Assembly: GCA_015075005.1 (NCBI GenBank)
Contig: JABTVC010000001.1
Coordinates: 1,550,001-1,614,000 of the forward strand
DNA from: Planctomycetia bacterium
GTDB taxonomy: Bacteria > Planctomycetota > Brocadiia > Brocadiales > Brocadiaceae
Direction: 5' to 3'
DNA: 64,000 nucleotides
Shown here in pieces: positions 38,502 through 48,931 of the stretch. How positions within the stretch are numbered: the stretch's first letter is position 1; each line of letters opens with the position of its first letter. Position numbers and translations under genes: made by a program. Under the pieces are notes generated by a model. The model did not search any database. It was not told the origin of the DNA and worked only from the letters and a program-made list of their open reading frames with translations.

Positions 38502-38892
38502 TTTTAATCATTTGTACAAAAACTTCTCTGCGTCTGGGCCCATCAAATTCACAAAAATAGATCCCCTGCCATGTCCCAAGGGCTAGTTTGCCTCCGGAGA
38601 TAGGCACAGATATTGAGGAACCTACTAACACGGCTTTGATGTGCGCAGCGGCATTCCCTTCCATATGGGTAAAATGACCATTCCAGGGCACCATTTTATT
38701 GAGTTCATTTAAAATATCTTTCCGAACCGAAGGGTCTGCATTTTCATTGATCGTGACAGCAGCCGTGGTATGGGGTACGTACACATAACATATCCCTTCT
38801 TTGGTCGCTTTCCTTTCCAGAAGTCTATTCAATTCCGGTGTAATATCGATAAACTCTGCGTGAGAATGTGACGTTATCTGAATCTTGTCCAT
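38494..38892 (-). CDS. yjbQ: YjbQ family protein (UPF0047)
   Basis: About 132 residues of the YjbQ family: IDITPELNRLL, YVYVPHTTAAVTINENADPSV, HIKAVLVGSS and LALGTWQGIYFCEFDGPRRR. Some members have weak thiamine-phosphate synthase activity, but the physiological role is unclear. I start at the internal ATG at 38892 (MDKIQITSHSHAEF), which matches the family; an ATG at 38937 would add 15 residues. Its end overlaps the CPBP gene by eight bases. Confidence 0.85.
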   Translation of the reverse strand: MDKIQITSHSHAEFIDITPELNRLLERKATKEGICYVYVPHTTAAVTINENADPSVRKDILNELNKMVPWNGHFTHMEGNAAAHIKAVLVGSSISVPISGGKLALGTWQGIYFCEFDGPRRREVFVQMIKSE

Positions 38893-38937
38893 GGTAGCGG
38901 GCAAACCTAACGGCATAAATTGTAACAAATCATTCAA

Positions 38938-39276
38938 ATAAAAAGCAAAATCTCATCGTAATGATTGAGAAATATTCTGTCAAATCTATCCAGGCTTTTC
39001 GGGTGTTTTTGCGTATTATTACCTTTTTTGATTTCTTTGATTTTACCAGTAATTTTAAAGCATTCAAGAAAATTTAATTCTTGTCTATCTTTGTCCGTTT
39101 CGGAATGTCATTATTGTGAGAAAGACGTGGGTACGACATAAAATGGGAGGTGAAAAACAACAGATTTGAAATGGTGTAAGCTGTAGCTGTTTCTGGAGAA
39201 ATTCAGAAAATGAGTTTTTAGAAAATATCAACCAAAGTAAGCATTGTTTGAAAGGAATATGCCATTCGCTTCCCCA
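38938..39276. other. Intergenic region between ileS and yjbQ
   Basis: About 340 AT-rich bases following the ileS stop on the minus strand. I see no gene and no clear terminator hairpin in it. Confidence 0.4.
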
Positions 39277-42093
39277 TTATTGAAGCGCGGTAAAGCACCT
39301 GGCACAGATGGCAGGATGTTCTTTGTTTAATCCTACGCTCTCTCTGAAATTCCAACATCTTTCGCATTTCTTGTGCTGCGATACGTTGCATTCTATCCAG
39401 AGATTTTCAATTAATTCCCCCTTCACCGCTTTGGATGAGATATTTCTCTCTAGTTTTACCTCAGACACGATAAGTATCATAGAAAGGTCTTTTTCGTAAC
39501 TCTTCAAGAACTGCCAAAGTTCTTCATTTTCAGTATAAAGACAGACAGACGCTTCCAATGAATTGCCTACCAACTTGACCGCACGCATCTTTTCCAGTTC
39601 CCGCGCCACATCGGTTCTCATATTGATCAACTTCTCCCACCTTTCATCCAGGGAGTCGTCTATCCAGTCAGAGGTGCATTTCGGAAATATTGACAAATGG
39701 ATACTGGAAACATCTTCGTCTTTATACATGATCGCAGACCATACTTCTTCAGCCGTATGTACAATAACCGGCGCAGATAATTTAACCAGGTTGAGCAGGA
39801 TATACTGCATAACAGTCTGTGCGGCACGCCGTTCCTTTGAATTCTTTGCAAAGGTGTATAACCGGTCTTTCAGGATATCCAAATAAAAAGCGCTCATTTC
39901 CACCGTACAAAAATTGTAAATATTGTGAAAAACCCGGTGCAATTGGAGTGATTCGTAGCTTGATGTAACATCCTTTATTAATTCTTGTGTTTTATGCAAT
40001 GCCCAGCGGTCTATTTCCAATAATTCTTTATAAGATATCGTGTTCACATTCGGGTCAAAATCATAGAGGTTGCTCAGCAAATATCTGAACGTGTTACGAA
40101 CACGCCTGTAGGCATCGGAACACCTGATGATTAAATTACGGGACACGCTCATATCATTTTGATAGTCCAAAGAAGAAGTCCATAATCTGAGCACATCAGC
40201 ACCGAATTCCTTTACGGCATCTTCAACAGAAATAAAATTCCCTCGGGATTTGGACATCTTTTTGCCGTGTTCATCTACAACAAAACCGTGTGTTAAGACA
40301 GATTTGAAAGGCGCCTTATCCCATGCACCAACAGATGGAAGTAATGAAAGCTGAAACCATCCACGGTGCTGATCTGTCCCTTCCAGGTAAAGATCGGCAG
40401 GAAACGACAATTCACTACGCTTGTGTAAGACTGCATGGTGGCTCGATCCAGATTCAAACCAGACATCGAAGATGTCCATTTCTTGACGAAACTGATCACC
40501 CCCACATTGAGAACATTTCGTGTCAGGCGGTAAAAAATAGGATACATCCTTATAAAACCAGATGTCCGCGCCTTCCTTCTCAAACTTGTCTCGCACATAA
40601 TCTATCGTCTTCGGATTTATAAGTACTTGCCGGCAATGCATGCAGTGAAATGCAGGGATTGGTACACCCCACGAACGCTGTCGGGAGATACACCAATCAG
40701 GTCGTTCTGAAACCATTTTTGCCATTCTGTTCTCACCCCAGGAAGGTACCCATTTTGTCCGTTTTATCTCATCCAGCACCCTTTGACGCAGGCTGTTATA
40801 ATCAAGACTGACAAACCACTGTTCCGTTGCCCTGAAAATAACAGGGTCATCACAGCGCCAACAATGAGGATATGAGTGTGCAATTTCTCTTTTATCAAGC
40901 AATGCCCCTACCATTTCCAGTTTTTTTATAATGGCATTGTTTCCATCTTCTAATATCCTGAGCCCGGCAAACTCACCTGCCTCGTTAGTAAAATTGCCCT
41001 TTTCATCTACAGGGCTCAACAGAGGAAGATGATATTTGATGCCGGTAAGATAATCGTCCTGCCCATGTCCAGGCGCCGTGTGGACACAACCCGTCCCATC
41101 AGATAAGGTTACGTAGTCTGCCAACACGACAGAACCGATTCTATCCACAAAAGGATGTTTGTATTTTTTACCTTCCAACGAACGCCCCGGTACCTTTCCA
41201 AGGCATTCATACTCCTTGACCCCTACCAGGGACATAACTAATTCTACCCGCTTGTCAGCAAGGACGGAGATTTCTTCCTTTTGCGTCTTTGGATTTCTGT
41301 AGCGGACGGCGGTATATTCGTGTTCAGGATGGACGGCAATTGCAACGTTTGCCGGGAGCGTCCAGGGGGTAGTTGTCCATATCATGATATAAAGATTTCT
41401 ACTATCCAGGCCCTTGAAAACATTGGCAATATCGTCAGCGAGTTTAAAGTTTACATAGATGGATGGGCTCTTTGTGTCTTCTCTATAATCGAGTTCTGCC
41501 TCAGCAAGGGTCGTCTGTCCGAGTTCATTGGGACACCAATGGACGGGTTTTTTGCTTCGATATACATATCCCCTTTCTACCAGTTTCCCAAATACCTCAA
41601 TGATACCTGCTTCATATCGAGGGTCAAAGGTCAGGTATGGATATTCCCAATCCCCCAGTACTCCCAGGGCCTTAAATTGAGTTTTTTGAAGTTTTACAAA
41701 TTTTTCTGCATACTTTTTACATTTTTTCCGGATCTCTGATTTAGTTAAATTTTTTCTTTCTTCACCCACTTCCTGCATTACGCGGTGTTCAATCGGCAAA
41801 CCATGGCAGTCCCAGCCAGGGACATACGGTGCATCATATCCCTGCATCGTGTAAAAACGCACAATAAAGTCTTTTAATATTTTATTTAATCCTGTACCAA
41901 TGTGCAATTCACCGGTTGGATACGGCGGTCCGTCATGTAATATATATTTTTCTCTGCCAGCCCGTGCCCTGCGTACCTGCTCATAGAGCTTTTCCTTTTC
42001 CCATCTCTTTTGGATTTCCGGCTCTTTTTTGAGCAAATCCGCCTTCATAGAAAAGTGGGTACTGGGTAGGTTTAGAGTTTTTTTATATTCCAT
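39277..42093 (-). CDS. ileS: Isoleucyl-tRNA synthetase
   Basis: A complete 938-residue class I synthetase. It has LHDGPPYPTGELHIGTGLNK (HIGH region), WDCHGLPIEHRVMQEVG, the editing domain with WTTTPWTLPANVAIAVHPE, DEHGKKMSKSRGNFISVED (KMSKS) and a C-terminal zinc-binding segment CERCWNFRESV with CARC. It charges tRNA-Ile and edits valine. It is the last gene of a tight minus-strand run after yggU. Confidence 0.97.
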   Translation of the reverse strand: MEYKKTLNLPSTHFSMKADLLKKEPEIQKRWEKEKLYEQVRRARAGREKYILHDGPPYPTGELHIGTGLNKILKDFIVRFYTMQGYDAPYVPGWDCHGLPIEHRVMQEVGEERKNLTKSEIRKKCKKYAEKFVKLQKTQFKALGVLGDWEYPYLTFDPRYEAGIIEVFGKLVERGYVYRSKKPVHWCPNELGQTTLAEAELDYREDTKSPSIYVNFKLADDIANVFKGLDSRNLYIMIWTTTPWTLPANVAIAVHPEHEYTAVRYRNPKTQKEEISVLADKRVELVMSLVGVKEYECLGKVPGRSLEGKKYKHPFVDRIGSVVLADYVTLSDGTGCVHTAPGHGQDDYLTGIKYHLPLLSPVDEKGNFTNEAGEFAGLRILEDGNNAIIKKLEMVGALLDKREIAHSYPHCWRCDDPVIFRATEQWFVSLDYNSLRQRVLDEIKRTKWVPSWGENRMAKMVSERPDWCISRQRSWGVPIPAFHCMHCRQVLINPKTIDYVRDKFEKEGADIWFYKDVSYFLPPDTKCSQCGGDQFRQEMDIFDVWFESGSSHHAVLHKRSELSFPADLYLEGTDQHRGWFQLSLLPSVGAWDKAPFKSVLTHGFVVDEHGKKMSKSRGNFISVEDAVKEFGADVLRLWTSSLDYQNDMSVSRNLIIRCSDAYRRVRNTFRYLLSNLYDFDPNVNTISYKELLEIDRWALHKTQELIKDVTSSYESLQLHRVFHNIYNFCTVEMSAFYLDILKDRLYTFAKNSKERRAAQTVMQYILLNLVKLSAPVIVHTAEEVWSAIMYKDEDVSSIHLSIFPKCTSDWIDDSLDERWEKLINMRTDVARELEKMRAVKLVGNSLEASVCLYTENEELWQFLKSYEKDLSMILIVSEVKLERNISSKAVKGELIENLWIECNVSQHKKCERCWNFRESVGLNKEHPAICARCFTALQ

Positions 42094-42110
42094 ACAAATG
42101 GATAATTTTC

Positions 42111-42404
42111 TTAGGTTTCCAGGTTTAATAATGAGCTTATATCTTCAGGGACTAACCCTTCAATCAATAATCTTTTGTCCCGGGAGGTTTCACCTGAAAT
42201 GATATGAATAGAGGATTCATGAATACGGAGTGTATCGGCCAGCAATTCAATTATGGCCTTATTTGCCTTCCCTTTTTCCGGGGCTGCAGTAACGGCTAAT
42301 TTTAAACGGCCTCCATACTCTCCTATAATGCGATTTTTACTTGAACCTGGCTGTGTTCGGATGGATAGAATAACACCTGCGATTGTAGTAGCAATATCAA
42401 GCAT
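42111..42404 (-). CDS. YggU/DUF167 family protein
   Basis: A 97-residue member of the DUF167 family: ILSIRTQPGSSKNRIIGEYG, LKLAVTAAPEKGKANKAIIE and the C-terminal SGETSRDKRLLIEGL. The function of the family is not established. It lies between acyP and ileS with gaps of only one and 17 bases, so it is co-transcribed with them. Confidence 0.9.
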   Translation of the reverse strand: MLDIATTIAGVILSIRTQPGSSKNRIIGEYGGRLKLAVTAAPEKGKANKAIIELLADTLRIHESSIHIISGETSRDKRLLIEGLVPEDISSLLNLET

Positions 42405-42405
42405 A

Positions 42406-42699
42406 TTAATAAACTACCGAAAATTCTTCGAAATATCCGCTGTATTCTTCCAAACATACATCCACGTCTTCGACAAAAGCACCGGGCGGTCCTTCACTAC
42501 ACCATTGTACTATCGCGTCAATAGCGTCTTTTTCACCTTCACAGACAGCCTCAACACTCCCATCCAAACAATTTTTTACCCATCCATTAACGTCAAGGGA
42601 TCGTGCTTTATCTCTTGTGGAAGTTCGGAAGAACACACCCTGAACTCTGCCTCGAATATAAACATGTGCCCTTGTCATAGGCATATGCTTATTTTTCAT
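42406..42699 (-). CDS. acyP: Acylphosphatase
   Basis: A 97-residue acylphosphatase with RAHVYIRGRVQGVFFRTSTR (catalytic Arg) and VNGWVKNCLDGSVEAV (catalytic Asn). It hydrolyses carboxyl-phosphate bonds such as acetyl phosphate. The ORF begins MKNKHMPMTRAH, so a start at the second or third Met is also possible. It sits between ccsA and yggU in a tight operon. Confidence 0.93.
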   Translation of the reverse strand: MKNKHMPMTRAHVYIRGRVQGVFFRTSTRDKARSLDVNGWVKNCLDGSVEAVCEGEKDAIDAIVQWCSEGPPGAFVEDVDVCLEEYSGYFEEFSVVY

Positions 42700-42702
42700 T
42701 GA

Positions 42703-43554
42703 CTATTTGGCACCATAGATGTGTTCGCTATCAGCCGCAGAAGGCAAGTAGTTTAGACCCACAAAAGTAAAGTTTACTATCCCGAAAGCAAAGAGTAACC
42801 AGAATGCTAAAATAACAGAGGCCTTTGATTTACTAATGTTCATCTTAGGTAAAACAAGAGGGGAATGTAAATAAACTAAATATGCAAGCCACGTAATCAA
42901 AGACCACGTTTCCTTGGGATCCCACGACCAATAATCACCCCACGCCTTCTTTGCCCAAACTGCACCGGTAACCATACCCAGGGTGAGAAAAGGAAATCCA
43001 AAGGCAACTATTTTATAACTTAATTTATCAAAATTCTTCGGCAATATCTCTCTTCCATCTTCATCCTCTTTGCTATCTTTGCTATTTTTGGCAAAAGGCT
43101 TGACTACTAAATATATAATACTTGTGACAAAAGAAATACCAAAAGCAGCATATCCAAGCATATAGGTAACGACATGTACAAGCATCCAGTTACTCTTCAA
43201 TGCCGGCATAATAGGTCTTATGGTGTCATCCTGCAGCGTAGCGTAAAGCAATATCAACATCGTCAGTACGGATGCCATCGCGCCCACAACCCTAAAATTA
43301 TAAACAAATTCGAATATAATATAGACAAAAGCCGTGCAGCAGGCATAAAAAATGAGCGATTCGTATAAGTTAGAAAAGGGTGGGTGTCCTGCCTCTATAG
43401 AACGTTTGGCTACCATCGTCAGATTCAGACAGAATGCCAAAATGAGCAATCCAAGGGAGACCCGTCTTGTGGCCTTGGATCCCCAAATCTCTCTTACTAT
43501 ATAACTAATGGACGCTACTACGTATACAATCAAAGTAATATTAATTAAACTCAT
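42703..43554 (-). CDS. ccsA: Cytochrome c biogenesis protein CcsA (ResC-type)
   Basis: A 283-residue membrane protein with about eight segments and the Trp-rich heme-handling motif AWGDYWSWDPKETWSLITWL. With ResB/CcsB it forms the System II synthase that brings heme to the outer face of the membrane and attaches it to CxxCH motifs. It starts one base after the resB stop. It would serve c-type cytochromes such as the octaheme protein at 52 kb. Confidence 0.94.
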   Translation of the reverse strand: MSLINITLIVYVVASISYIVREIWGSKATRRVSLGLLILAFCLNLTMVAKRSIEAGHPPFSNLYESLIFYACCTAFVYIIFEFVYNFRVVGAMASVLTMLILLYATLQDDTIRPIMPALKSNWMLVHVVTYMLGYAAFGISFVTSIIYLVVKPFAKNSKDSKEDEDGREILPKNFDKLSYKIVAFGFPFLTLGMVTGAVWAKKAWGDYWSWDPKETWSLITWLAYLVYLHSPLVLPKMNISKSKASVILAFWLLFAFGIVNFTFVGLNYLPSAADSEHIYGAK

Positions 43555-43555
43555 T

Positions 43556-45429
43556 TTAATGTCCCTCCGCCGCTTTTTTTTGTTTTTTACGCAGAAATGG
43601 CTTTATGTAAAATATAAAGACAACTCCAAAACACAATGCCCCAAAACCTGAATAGACAACTGGGATACCAGGATCCTTAACAATTTGCAAACCAGAAAAA
43701 TTTCCAGCCTCTGGATCGTAACTTGATTGATAAATAGCGTATCCTTTATATTTCAAAGGATCATTTACCCTAATGATTTTTTCTACAATAGTTTGTCCAT
43801 TTTCCTCAATGCGCAATTTACTCGTATAATGTTTAACCGATTCACCGGTAGATTCATAAACAAGCGCAAGATTGTTGTCGGTATACCAGGTGGCGTACTG
43901 ATTATTGGAGAACAACCAATCCCCGACTTTCCCGGCAGGCCCTTCAGCTTCAACATAAATCGCGGGTATTCCTACAGTATCTGATTTCTTTATAACTTCT
44001 TTTTTGAAATCAAAGGATGGGAAATAATCAGACACCATAATCTGATTACCGGTATCCGCAATAGTATACTTTTTCCCTAATTCCCATGGTATAGTTTCTG
44101 CAACACGTTTATCCTTTATATAGACAATTATCTGTTTTCCCTCAGGCGACTGAAATAGTCTTACGGTATTTTTCGCCATATAAGTACTGGCAATTCCACT
44201 ACAGGTTACTTTTACATTTTTATATTTCGCCGGGTGCATTTTATCCCAGTCAGGAAATTTTTCAAATACCCAACGGATTTCAGTGCCTTCCGGACCATTG
44301 ATTTCTACCTGAACAGCAGGATTATCTTGCGGCTGCTCACTCACGGGTCGTCTATCCCCATAGTTGAGCACATATTCTAACATCTTTATGGTATAATCTG
44401 TTCCTTCTAATTTAAAAACTTTATTTAAATCCAAAGGATAATCCCGATACTCACCAGATATTGTAACAGATACTTTTGCACTGGTAACTTCGGTAGAATT
44501 TACAGTATTATCCAGCTCTTGCTGTGAAGACACCCAGATATATTCCAGACGTAAATCTTGTTTTTTATCCTCATAATAGTTACGTTCATGGGCTAACAAC
44601 CATCCCTCGGCAGTGGCCTTCTCAGAACCAAACAATTTCACATAAATGGCAGGGTTGTCAGGTTTGTCCGATGTATTTACAGGTTCTTGTATTAATTCTG
44701 CATCTGGGATATAGTCCTTTATAGTCACCTTATAATCCGAACCAGGGATACGTTGTTTTTTCCCAACCTTCACGTCGAGCATTTTCTGCCGGTCTTTACT
44801 CTTCACATACGTTACAAGTTGAAATTTTGGTTCGTTCTTTTCTAATATAAAGTCATCTAAGGCAATTGAAAATGGTAAATCTTTCTTGACGTAATCTAAT
44901 TTCCCTTGTCGATCGATTAATTGTGTAAGAAAATAATTTACCGATTTCCCTTCATAAACATTTACCCCACCTTTTACGCCCAGCTGAAATTTTATAACAC
45001 CCCTGCCAATATGAGAATAAGACTAAGATGGGTAAGAATAAAACCCGTTTGCAGGAATGAATTTTTCCATCGTTTAATGGTACAGCATATAAGATTGGCA
45101 CAAAGTAGAATTAAAAGAAATGAAAACCAATGAGAGTAAAAGACATTATTTAATTGTGTAAACCTGAAAAAAGTCGCCAACCCGTGCCCATACCTTGCAA
45201 CATATTCATCCAAAGTTCTTTCTTGCAAGATCACTGTTCCCAGGATACATGCCACAACCATGAGCAGAATAATGACTACCGCCAGTTTGACCGAGCAAAA
45301 GAATTCCCAGACCTTGTTTGAATCCCTCCGCTCACATCTGTCTGCTTTTTCCGGACTGATTCGTTTATTCGTGTCATTACTTTTTTTCCCCACTGTTGCG
45401 CTTGGTTGATTTTGCTTTACATTTTTCAT
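43556..45429 (-). pseudogene. Cytochrome c biogenesis protein ResB/CcsB with a frameshift
   Basis: The N-terminal 145 residues (from 45429) have a membrane segment in VKLAVVIILLMVVACILGTV, the ResB phrase TVILQERTLDEYVARYG and two more membrane segments ending in LILILAGVL. The frame then meets TAA near 44993. One missing base would continue it as IKFQLGVKGGVNVYEGKSVN and link to the long downstream part, which runs to 43556 and ends with the last membrane segment (PVVYSGFGALCFGVVFIFYI) after DPLKYKGYAIYQSSY. The whole would be about 625 residues. The frameshift may be real or a base error; an intact ResB is needed by CcsA. Confidence 0.82.
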
Positions 45430-45659
45430 AAATTATCAAAACTTAATTGAAACAAAAATAGTCAATACACCAGAAAATAATATCCTTACTAGAATGCCGG
45501 AGGTTGTGCTTAAGCATTATATACAACGAATCCGTTTAGAATCCATGAAGTGGCAAAATTCTTTTAAAACAGGGTTGTTTTGAAACTTGGTTTGCGAATT
45601 GCGGATAACGCAGGTTTGTTGTGTCTGGTTATTTTCATTACTACAATTTCCCAACCAAC

Positions 45660-45693
45660 GTTTCTTCCGATAGCTTAAGCTATCGGAAGAAAC
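45660..45693. repeat. 34-bp perfect palindrome downstream of the OmpA-like gene
   Basis: GTTTCTTCCGATAGCTT at 45660-45676 is followed directly by its exact reverse complement at 45677-45693. It lies 17 bases after the stop of the minus-strand gene. It can form a 15-16-bp hairpin and may act as a terminator or mRNA end, though no T-tract follows. Confidence 0.6.
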
Positions 45694-45709
45694 TACTTCC
45701 TCAAACAAC

Positions 45710-46424
45710 TTATTTTCCCTCATCCTCCTGTTCCACCAGTTCTACTTCTTGCTCGGTGCTTAGCGAAGACGCCTTAGGAGGTAACGAAGTAACGTTCGTT
45801 ACTATTAAAAATTCCACTCTTCTGTTTTCCCTTTTCCCGGTAGTCGTGTTATTAGACGCGATTGGTCGATTTGGGCCGAAACCAGCAATGTGTATGCGCC
45901 CTTCAGTAATATTTTCATTCTTAGTCAAAAAATGAAATACACTTAATGCACGTGCTGCAGACAAATGATGATTTGAATCCCACAGGTTCCTTGTTCGTAT
46001 AATGGGGTCTGAGTCGGTATGACCATCAACCCTGACAGAGATTTGGGGATTTTCTTTTAAGAATTCCGCCACCTTCTTCAATGCCCCTTCTCCATGAGGC
46101 TTTATAGCAGCCCTACCCGAATCAAACAGTATTATTTCAGGAAAAAGAAGTACTGGCCCTTCTACCGTATCTCTGACGGAAACACCTTCACCAATAGAAC
46201 TTGCAAGCTTTCTGAGGCTTATTCATTTCCTCTTCGGTTGCCCTTAGCTTGTCTGATACGGAAGAATACTGTTGATTAAGCCTCGCGATCTCTTCGGATT
46301 GGTCTCGTATCGTAACTGCCTGTCTTCTGTTTAAATTTCGCAGCTCGTTCAGCTCGGCACAACCAGACATTCCAACAAAGGCTATCAAAAGGAAATACTT
46401 CACATATTTACCGTACTTCGACAT
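45710..46424 (-). pseudogene. OmpA-family peptidoglycan-binding lipoprotein with a frameshift
   Basis: The start at 46424 has GGAGGA upstream. The N-terminus has a lipobox (AFVGMSGCAEL), then a coiled-coil segment (RNLNRRQAVTIRDQSEEIAR). Near 46218-46222 the frame shifts; one extra A in the segment coding EEMN explains it. The next frame gives SLRKLASSIGEGVSVRD and the OmpA domain: PEIILFDSGRAAIKP, VRVDGHTDSDPI, LSAARALSVFHFL and HIAGFGPNRPIASN. Intact, it would be about 237 residues, anchored in the outer membrane and bound to peptidoglycan. Confidence 0.8.
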
Positions 46425-47025
46425 TTTTTTTCCTCCAACGTGTGAGGCGGGGTAAAGGTTCTATTTCATCACGAAATAACTAAGAATACTAACAATGAAT
46501 TCAAACTATAACATGTGATATGTCTGTTTTCAAGCGTTTTTTCAATGAATTTTATTTTTTATATTTGTTGGTACTCATCAGTGTTGTGTGGTTAAGGAAT
46601 TGCGTATGAATGCCATTATTGCTCCTTGATGTTGCGTACGATGATGATGTATTTAAGAAGACAGAGCAGATAGAAGGAACAGAAGGCATAACAGGTAACA
46701 TCTCACCTGTTTTTTTGTCGAAAGATGAAACAAGGAAACGTAGCCGAATTTAAACAAGAGACATACCGTGAAAAATTTGTTTGTAATTGTGAGTGGTTTC
46801 TTATTATGCTTTTACACAGGCTACGTGTAATATACAACATCCACATCGCTCGTCTGGGAGTCTTCATATACAAAACTTCACCAAGGATGCAGGATAGATG
46901 AATCTGGAATGCCGAGAAGAAAGATCACGAAATTAAGAGGAAGGAGGACATTGGGTATTCAAATTAAAGAGACATATTAAGTATCAATTTCAATTTACCT
47001 ATATTTTTAAAGAGAGGTTACCTTT
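46425..47025. other. Intergenic region with a small terminator and a possible gene remnant
   Basis: About 600 bases. A hairpin AACAGGT/ACCTGTT followed by T-run (46690-46716) looks like a plus-strand terminator, although no gene is seen before it. From a GTG at 46770 an open frame begins with a signal-peptide-like stretch (KNLFVIVSGFLLCFYTGYV) and then a TAA, which may be the relic of a small exported protein. Confidence 0.4.
46690..46716 (+). terminator. Small Rho-independent terminator-like hairpin
   Basis: AACAGGT, an eight-base loop, ACCTGTT, then TTTTTT. The upstream 100 bases hold no gene I recognise, so the transcript it ends is unknown. Confidence 0.5.
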
Positions 47026-47715
47026 ATGAAAAAATTGTTTTTGGCAGGTGTAGTTTGCTTAATGAGTACTTCAATTTCAAGTAATAGTCATGCACAGCAG
47101 GGACAAAAGATTACGACATCAGAAATCCTTGGTGAAAGAAGGGAATATTATTTTGATGACAATAAAGTCGACGAATTACCAGCTGGGTTTCAAAGTGCCT
47201 TTACCGGAAAAGGGGAATCAGGACGTTGGATAGTTAAGAATATCGAACATGCCCCTTCAGCTGATAATATAGTTGTGCAAACCAAATTGGATGATACAAA
47301 CTATCGTTTCCCACTCTTGATATTGGACAACGTGTCATATAAAGACTTTATGGTTTTTGTGAAGTTTAGGGCAATGGCTGGAAAGGCCGACCAGGCTGGC
47401 GGGTTGATTTTTCGATACAAGGACAGCAATAACTATTATGTATTCAGAGCTAATGCTTTAGAGAATAATGTCCGATTATATGCGGTAATTAATGGGAATC
47501 AAAGACAGATTGGGGGTAAAAACGCCAGCGTAACATCAAATGAGTGGCACTTGTTAAAGGTCATTTGTAAGGCAGATAAGATTCAATGTTTTTTTGAGAA
47601 TACAAAGGTATTTGAGGTATCGGATGATACCTTCGATAGCGGGAGTGTAGGTCTTTGGACAAAGTCAGATTCTTACACATTCTTTGATGACCTGGTGATG
47701 CAGGAAATGAAGTAG
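47026..47715 (+). CDS. Exported LamG/DUF1080-like beta-sandwich protein
   Basis: A 229-residue protein with a signal peptide (KLFLAGVVCLMSTSISSNSHA). The rest has the pattern of a concanavalin-like (LamG or DUF1080) domain: DDNKVDELPAGFQSAFTG, FMVFVKFRAMAGKADQAGG, LIFRYKDSNNYYVFRAN, EWHLLKVICKADKIQCFFEN and GSVGLWTKSDSYTFFDDL. The spacing of strands and the terminal DxxxVWTKxDSxxxFDDL-like phrase are typical. The binding target is unknown. An AGAGAGG ribosome-binding site precedes the ATG. Confidence 0.72.
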   Translation: MKKLFLAGVVCLMSTSISSNSHAQQGQKITTSEILGERREYYFDDNKVDELPAGFQSAFTGKGESGRWIVKNIEHAPSADNIVVQTKLDDTNYRFPLLILDNVSYKDFMVFVKFRAMAGKADQAGGLIFRYKDSNNYYVFRANALENNVRLYAVINGNQRQIGGKNASVTSNEWHLLKVICKADKIQCFFENTKVFEVSDDTFDSGSVGLWTKSDSYTFFDDLVMQEMK

Positions 47716-47899
47716 TACGTTGCGTAGAGCCGTCCCGACGGGAAAGTCTCTTATGAATAGTTCGAGACTAAGACACGCACAAACAAGTGCCGGTGCATTG
47801 GGTATTGGGTATCAAAGGAGAAGCAATTTGCCAATACCGCAGGCTTTTATAGCTGAGTATTACATTTATTATCGGTAAAACTACAAATGGAGGTGCATT

Positions 47900-48901
47900 A
47901 TGAAGTTTATTGCTATTGCATGCACAATTTTACTCATATTAACAAAAGTGTGTTTTGCAGGGAATGAGGTGATTGTTTATACATCGGAAGATAAGATATT
48001 TTCAGAACCTGTTCTTCTGCAATTCGAAAAGAAGACGGGAATAAAGATTAGAGTTATCTATGACACGGAAGGTACCAAAAGCACAGGATTGGTCAACCGT
48101 TTGATTGCAGAGAAGGATAAGCCACAGGCCGATGTATTCTGGAGTGGCGAGCCAGTGCGCCCTGTCTTGCTTAAGATTAAGGGATTAACTACACCCTATG
48201 TTTCGAGCGCCGCAGCCGACATCCCAAAGACATACAAGGACCCCGATGGACATTGGACTGGTTTTTCTGCACGGGCCCGTGTCATTCTTTATAATTCAAG
48301 CTTAGTAAGTATGGACGAAAGACCGTTATCTATACTCGATCTTGTTAAACCCAAATGGAGGGGTCAAGTAGCCATAGCAAACCCATTGTTTGGTACCACC
48401 GCGATACATATGACGGCCTTATTTGTCGTTTTGGGTGATGGAAAGGCCCGGAAATTTATGGATGATTTGAAAGCCAACGGGGTGAAGATCGTTTCCTCTA
48501 ATAGTGAGGTAAGACGACTCGTAGCAAGGGGAGAGGTTAAGGTAGGTATTACCGATACGGACGATGCTAATGTAGCCGTTAGGGATGGGAGTGCAGTAAA
48601 AATCGTATATCCGGATGAATCAGGTATGGGTACCCTTATTATGCCGAATATGGTTTGTCTCATAAAAAACAGTCCTAATCAGGAAAACGGGAAGAAATTG
48701 ATTGATTACCTGGTCAGCAGTGAGGTTGAAAAAAGTCTTGCGTTTGCGATGTGTGCACAGATGCCGCTGAGACACGATGTACAGACGCCTGCGGACGTGC
48801 TAACCATAGCGGCAATAAAAGGTATGGACATTAATTACCACGATGTTGCCGTAAGGCTGGACGAGATCAGTGAATTTCTTAAGCAGTGGGCAGGATATTA
48901 A
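47900..48901 (+). CDS. Iron(III)-type ABC transporter substrate-binding protein
   Basis: A 333-residue periplasmic binding protein with a signal peptide (FIAIACTILLILTKVCFA). The fold and phrases match the ferric-ion-binding FbpA/FutA group: EVIVYTSEDKIFSEPVL, AEKDKPQADVFWSGEP, GFSARARVILYNSSLV, WRGQVAIANPLFGTTAIHMT and VKVGITDTDDANVAVRDG. It would bind Fe3+ or a similar anion/metal complex. No permease or ATPase gene follows; a group II intron fragment lies 30 bases after the stop. Confidence 0.85.
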   Translation: MKFIAIACTILLILTKVCFAGNEVIVYTSEDKIFSEPVLLQFEKKTGIKIRVIYDTEGTKSTGLVNRLIAEKDKPQADVFWSGEPVRPVLLKIKGLTTPYVSSAAADIPKTYKDPDGHWTGFSARARVILYNSSLVSMDERPLSILDLVKPKWRGQVAIANPLFGTTAIHMTALFVVLGDGKARKFMDDLKANGVKIVSSNSEVRRLVARGEVKVGITDTDDANVAVRDGSAVKIVYPDESGMGTLIMPNMVCLIKNSPNQENGKKLIDYLVSSEVEKSLAFAMCAQMPLRHDVQTPADVLTIAAIKGMDINYHDVAVRLDEISEFLKQWAGY

Positions 48902-48931
48902 ATGCAAAGAAATTTCAAACCGGTCATGATA

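Noticed and set aside
46770..46979. Small exported-protein gene starting at GTG 46770
   Set aside because: The signal-like stretch is followed at once by TAA and the rest has no recognisable protein character, so it is mentioned only as a possible relic.
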